Shown one piece after another: positions 60,909-64,000 of a stretch of DNA of 64,000 bases. A model generated the notes under the pieces. It saw nothing but the letters and a program-made list of their open reading frames with translations. It was not told where the DNA came from and made no database searches. Each line of letters begins with the position of its first letter. The first letter of the stretch is position 1. The DNA is from Crotophaga sulcirostris (taxonomy: Eukaryota > Chordata > Aves > Cuculiformes > Crotophagidae). The position numbers and the translations under genes were made by a program. The stretch is taken from positions 744,001-808,000 of the forward strand of contig VYZB01000294.1 in NCBI GenBank assembly GCA_013397455.1, read 5' to 3'.

Positions 60909-62580
60909 TCTGTGTTCTGGGATAATAACAGTCATAACACACACTTAGTGTTTAATGCCATAGAGTACAATTATATGTTTCTCCAGTTTGTGCAGTTTCA
61001 ATGCTGTCAATCGCAAAATGTTCCACATTGTCTGTGATTTTGATGGTTTTACCTGGAAAAACTGTTACATTCAGCTAATGAAACCTCTACCTTGCTTGGA
61101 GGTTTCTTTCTTTAAATAGCAGATAGAAAGTGATCATCAGAAAAGCAGCTTTGGTTGCACATCCTGCCCTGCAGAAAGAAAATGTGCCCATGCTGGCCTC
61201 TTCCGTTGCAGCCTAGTGCGAGCAGCTGTGATGTACCTTGGCTTTCAAGTAAGCCCAGGCTCTCAAAACATTGATTTCAGCCCAACGATTTTACGCTTGT
61301 TAAGGCCAGTCTCAGGTCTCTGATTTACTCAGGTGATGTATCAGAGGGCACAACCACAAGGAGATAGCAATTGCTATCTTCAAGGCTGTCAAAGTAGCCT
61401 TGCATTAACCCTGTTGCTCTGCCCTCACAGCCCCCCTGTATAGCATTACATAAAGCAGGGCCCTTCTGTGTCTTACCAGTTCTATAGTTCCTTGCATAAA
61501 GTTTTTCTACAAAATCAAAAGCTAAGGCAGGATCTAGTGATTCCAAAACATGGAGATATTAAGACTTTATTACTTTCCATTTGCTTTCTTAAATAACAGG
61601 AAGCATAGCAGAGTGTTGTCAGAATGGCTTATTTTATAACTGCTGTTGGAAGAGTTTGCTGGCATTTATATTGTGAATGAGTTTATTGAAATAAAGATAG
61701 ACTTATTAAGGATTCACTGGGAGCAAACATTTGACCTGATATAAGCAAAAAATAGCCATATTATTCTTGCTATCTGCACATTGTCTTTATACAAGCATTC
61801 TTCTCCATGTTGCTGGATGGTTCTTTTCTAGGAGGGGAAGGATTGTTTTTCATCCTCAGTGATAAGAAGACCCTGAAAAAATAAATAAACTTGCTGGGAT
61901 TAAGGTGGGAGGGGGCAGGACTGCCCTCAGTAAACCATTGTGTTTCCAAAGCTTTACTCTTTCAACAGCCTGGCTCTGGAGTCATGACTCTGTATGCTTA
62001 TTATTGTATTATAACTGTATACATTGACAGTCTGACCAGTAAAACACCACTAGCATCATTTCACAAAATGCTGGTGAGAGAAAACAGTAATGAACTGTTC
62101 AAAACAATACTTGCTGCAGCTATTTTTGTCTGTCAAGAAACTAGCAAACTGCAATGAGTTTGTTCATATGGCCCCTTTCTTTCCCTTTTTTTCTCCCTCC
62201 ATTTTGTGACTTTCTCCTCTCCTGCCTCCTTATTATTTCTACCCGTGTGGCGTATGTTGGCATCACACCAGGCCACAGACTATTTGGTTGCATTTTTCAG
62301 GAGGGAGGGAGATAATTGAGCTAAAACCTCATCCCAGATTCACTAACTAGCTTGATAACTGTCTGAGCTGGTGGCAGGGATGGGAACAGAAATTTGAGAG
62401 CAATTTCTTTCAAATTCCCGGTACTGAATTATAGTCAGGCCACCTCTGAGACTGCATAAACTAGCTGCCTCAATTTAATCACAACTTCAACACAATTTCT
62501 CTATGGCCTGTCAACTTTCAGAAAGGTGAGACAAACCCCCCTTTTGGTTCTGGGTTGATTTTATATCACTCAGCTGGAAG

Positions 62581-62835
62581 TCATAGAATCATAGAATCAT
62601 CTGGTTGGGAAAGACCTTTGAGATCATTGAGTCCAGCTGTACCTGTCTACTTACTAAACCATATCCCTGAGGAACTCATCTACCCATCTTTCAAACACCT
62701 CCACGGATGGTGACTCAACCACCACCCTGGGCGACTGTGCCAGTGCCTGCCCACCCTTTCAGTGAAGAAATTTTTCCTAATGTCTAGTCTGAACCTCCCC
62801 TGGTGCAACTTGCAGCCATTTCCCCTCATCCTAAA
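62581..62835 (-). mobile_element. CR1 LINE 3' fragment, antisense
   Basis: Reverse-complement CR1: TCATAGAATCATAGAATCAT, CTGGTTGGGAAAGACCTTTG, AGATCATTGAGTCCAGCTGT, then ACACCTCCACGGATGGTGAC, TCAACCACC, CTGTGCCAGTGCCTGCCCAC, CTTTCAGTGAAGAAATTTTT, CCTAATGTCTAGTCTGAACC and CAACTTGCAGCCATTTCCCC. The terminal ATAGAATC repeats are intact, so the insertion end is clear. Confidence 0.93.
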
Positions 62836-63202
62836 ACCTGTCTTTCCTCTACCTTCCTAAAACTCCTTCTTCACAGCTTTCTAAACCACCCCTCTGCTCA
62901 TGCATGCTTTTCCTTCTTTTGTTTCGCTTCTTGACTAATTACAATCAGATTCTGGGCTAGTCAGACCACCAGTGACTAGTCAGTTAAAGTGCCTTGAATG
63001 TTTAGAGTCTTCAAATGCAAGCGGAGGTGAAACAATCCTTTTTTTTCAGAGAGAAGAAACGGTATTACTGGGTGAGCACGGACTGAAGGGAACAATCTAG
63101 CATCTATCATCTGTCAGTGTTTTGGAAAATGTGTTTGCAAGTTTTCTTCTTGGGTTGAATTATCAGAAGGGAACGGTAGGTGGTGTGGTGAGGTGTTGAC
63201 TC

Positions 63203-63325
63203 CTAGATGTTCCCCAGCTGTTAGTATTGCTTGTAAGGTATTTCCTAGCTGATAACAGTGATTGCTAGATGTTCCCCATGTGAAAACATTGATGGCTAGG
63301 TGTCTTCTAGCTGAGCAGCATCTGG
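63203..63325 (+). repeat. Degenerate 31-bp tandem repeat, about 4 copies
   Basis: Units start at 63203, 63234, 63265 and 63296. The first and third begin CTAGATGTTCCCCA, the fourth CTAGGTGTCTTCTA, the second TAAGGTATTTCCTA. Each has an AGCTG or ATGTG block at the same offset, and units 1-3 end in CTTG, ATTG and ATGG. Shared spacing with diverged sequence marks an old minisatellite. Confidence 0.7.
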
Positions 63326-64000
63326 CTGTGGTGGCTACAGAGCCACCTTGGTGCACTTTGTGATGGAGAAGAGAACCAAGCAGCAGTGCTGGCTTGTGAA
63401 ATCCGCCTCAGGCTTGTAGCCTCATAAGGAAAAATATGGCTTGATAGCAGGCAGTAATTGACAGAAAATAAGGGACAGGGAGGACACAACCCAAGTCTCC
63501 ATTCTCATTAGTTTTAAATTAGTGAAACTCCATTAACTTCACAGGAGTTATTTCTGATTTCCATTGAGATAACTGAAATCAGTATCAGATGCAAAATGTA
63601 TTGAAACCATTTATGTTTACACTTGTGTGATGGTCCTTCAAAAATAGCCTGGATAATGTTGTATTGTGCTGGCTGCCAGGAGGCCAGGACCTGGCAGCAC
63701 CTCATCCAGCACCCTGGTACTCTACCCACAAAAGAGAAGCAAAGCATAACAGCATTTTGTTGCCAGCACAAAGCTCCACTGGTATGTTGAGCATTCACCA
63801 CCAAGCGTATAATGCCTTTTTCACAGAGGTAAGGAAAATCCATTAGTGGAATTAATCTTTGCTTTGAGAGGTGACCTCTCCATGAGCAAAAATGCTCATT
63901 CAGTTAAATATAGTTTGCTGATAAATAGTTTATGCTGGTGCTGAAGGCCGGCATTGCCATGATTATTTGTACTGTGTTACAGCGTATCTGCTATGGACAA

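Larger units (their letters stand above)
48731..64000. other. Intergenic region downstream of FAT4
   Basis: AT-rich DNA with no open frame longer than about 110 codons and no recognisable protein motif, tRNA or rRNA. It holds CR1 fragments at 49113, 51049, 60768 and 62581, short tandem duplications at 54417 and 56435, an inverted repeat at 56280, a G-quadruplex-forming run at 57185 (minus strand), and a 31-bp degenerate tandem repeat at 63203. In mammals FAT4 is followed by a large gene-poor interval, which fits. Non-coding RNA genes or enhancers cannot be excluded by reading alone. Confidence 0.75.

Noticed and set aside
63514..63843. A 109-codon open frame on the minus strand
   Set aside because: No motif and no transcript evidence; length is not unusual for 15 kb of intergenic DNA.
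1..64000. tRNA, rRNA, CRISPR arrays, operons or prophage
   Set aside because: Nothing resembling these was seen; the window is vertebrate intron, exon and intergenic DNA. A microRNA or long non-coding RNA cannot be excluded without expression data or a folding scan.

Overview
The window is nuclear DNA from a vertebrate, almost certainly a bird. It carries the 3' half of one large multi-exon gene on the + strand, FAT4 (FAT atypical cadherin 4). Introns are GT-AG with pyrimidine-rich acceptors. The flanking DNA is AT-rich and holds several CR1-type LINE fragments with the avian 3' end (runs resembling ATTCTATGATTCT). No bacterial, phage or organellar features are present.

Layout. 1-9115 is the 3' part of an intron that begins outside the window. 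Eleven coding exons follow, named A to K here: 9116-9296, 12668-12918, 15717-20066, 25970-26074, 27445-27752, 31517-31602, 33155-33334, 34189-34313, 35441-35658, 40557-40818 and 45269-47148. They sum to 7,946 bp, the reading frame closes at every junction, and they end at a TAG at 47146-47148. From memory of the human gene model they correspond to exons 7-17 of 17 and to a little over half of the roughly 4,980-residue protein. A 3' UTR of about 1.6 kb runs to an ATTAAA signal at 48709. The remaining 15 kb (48.7-64 kb) is intergenic, with no supportable gene; it holds CR1 fragments, short tandem duplications and one degenerate 31-bp tandem repeat.

The encoded protein reads in order: the end of cadherin repeat 22 and repeats 23-34 (numbering inferred by counting back from the last of 34), a FAT-type region before the EGF domains, four EGF modules (one with a long insertion, two calcium-binding), laminin G domain 1, one EGF, laminin G domain 2, one incomplete and one complete EGF, a single transmembrane helix, a Lys-rich stop-transfer segment and a cytoplasmic tail of about 460 residues ending in QYV. 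This is the C-terminal half of the receptor that pairs with the giant cadherin DCHS1 to control planar cell polarity and Hippo-linked growth.

I found no previously undescribed biological system. The points most worth a second look are two introns that stay open for 53 and 88 codons past the donor, a strong decoy acceptor before the last exon, cadherin linkers without calcium ligands, inverted CR1 copies around exon J, an internal CR1 reverse-transcriptase fragment lacking its 3' end, a short polyalanine tract in the tail, and a 31-bp degenerate minisatellite at 63.2 kb.
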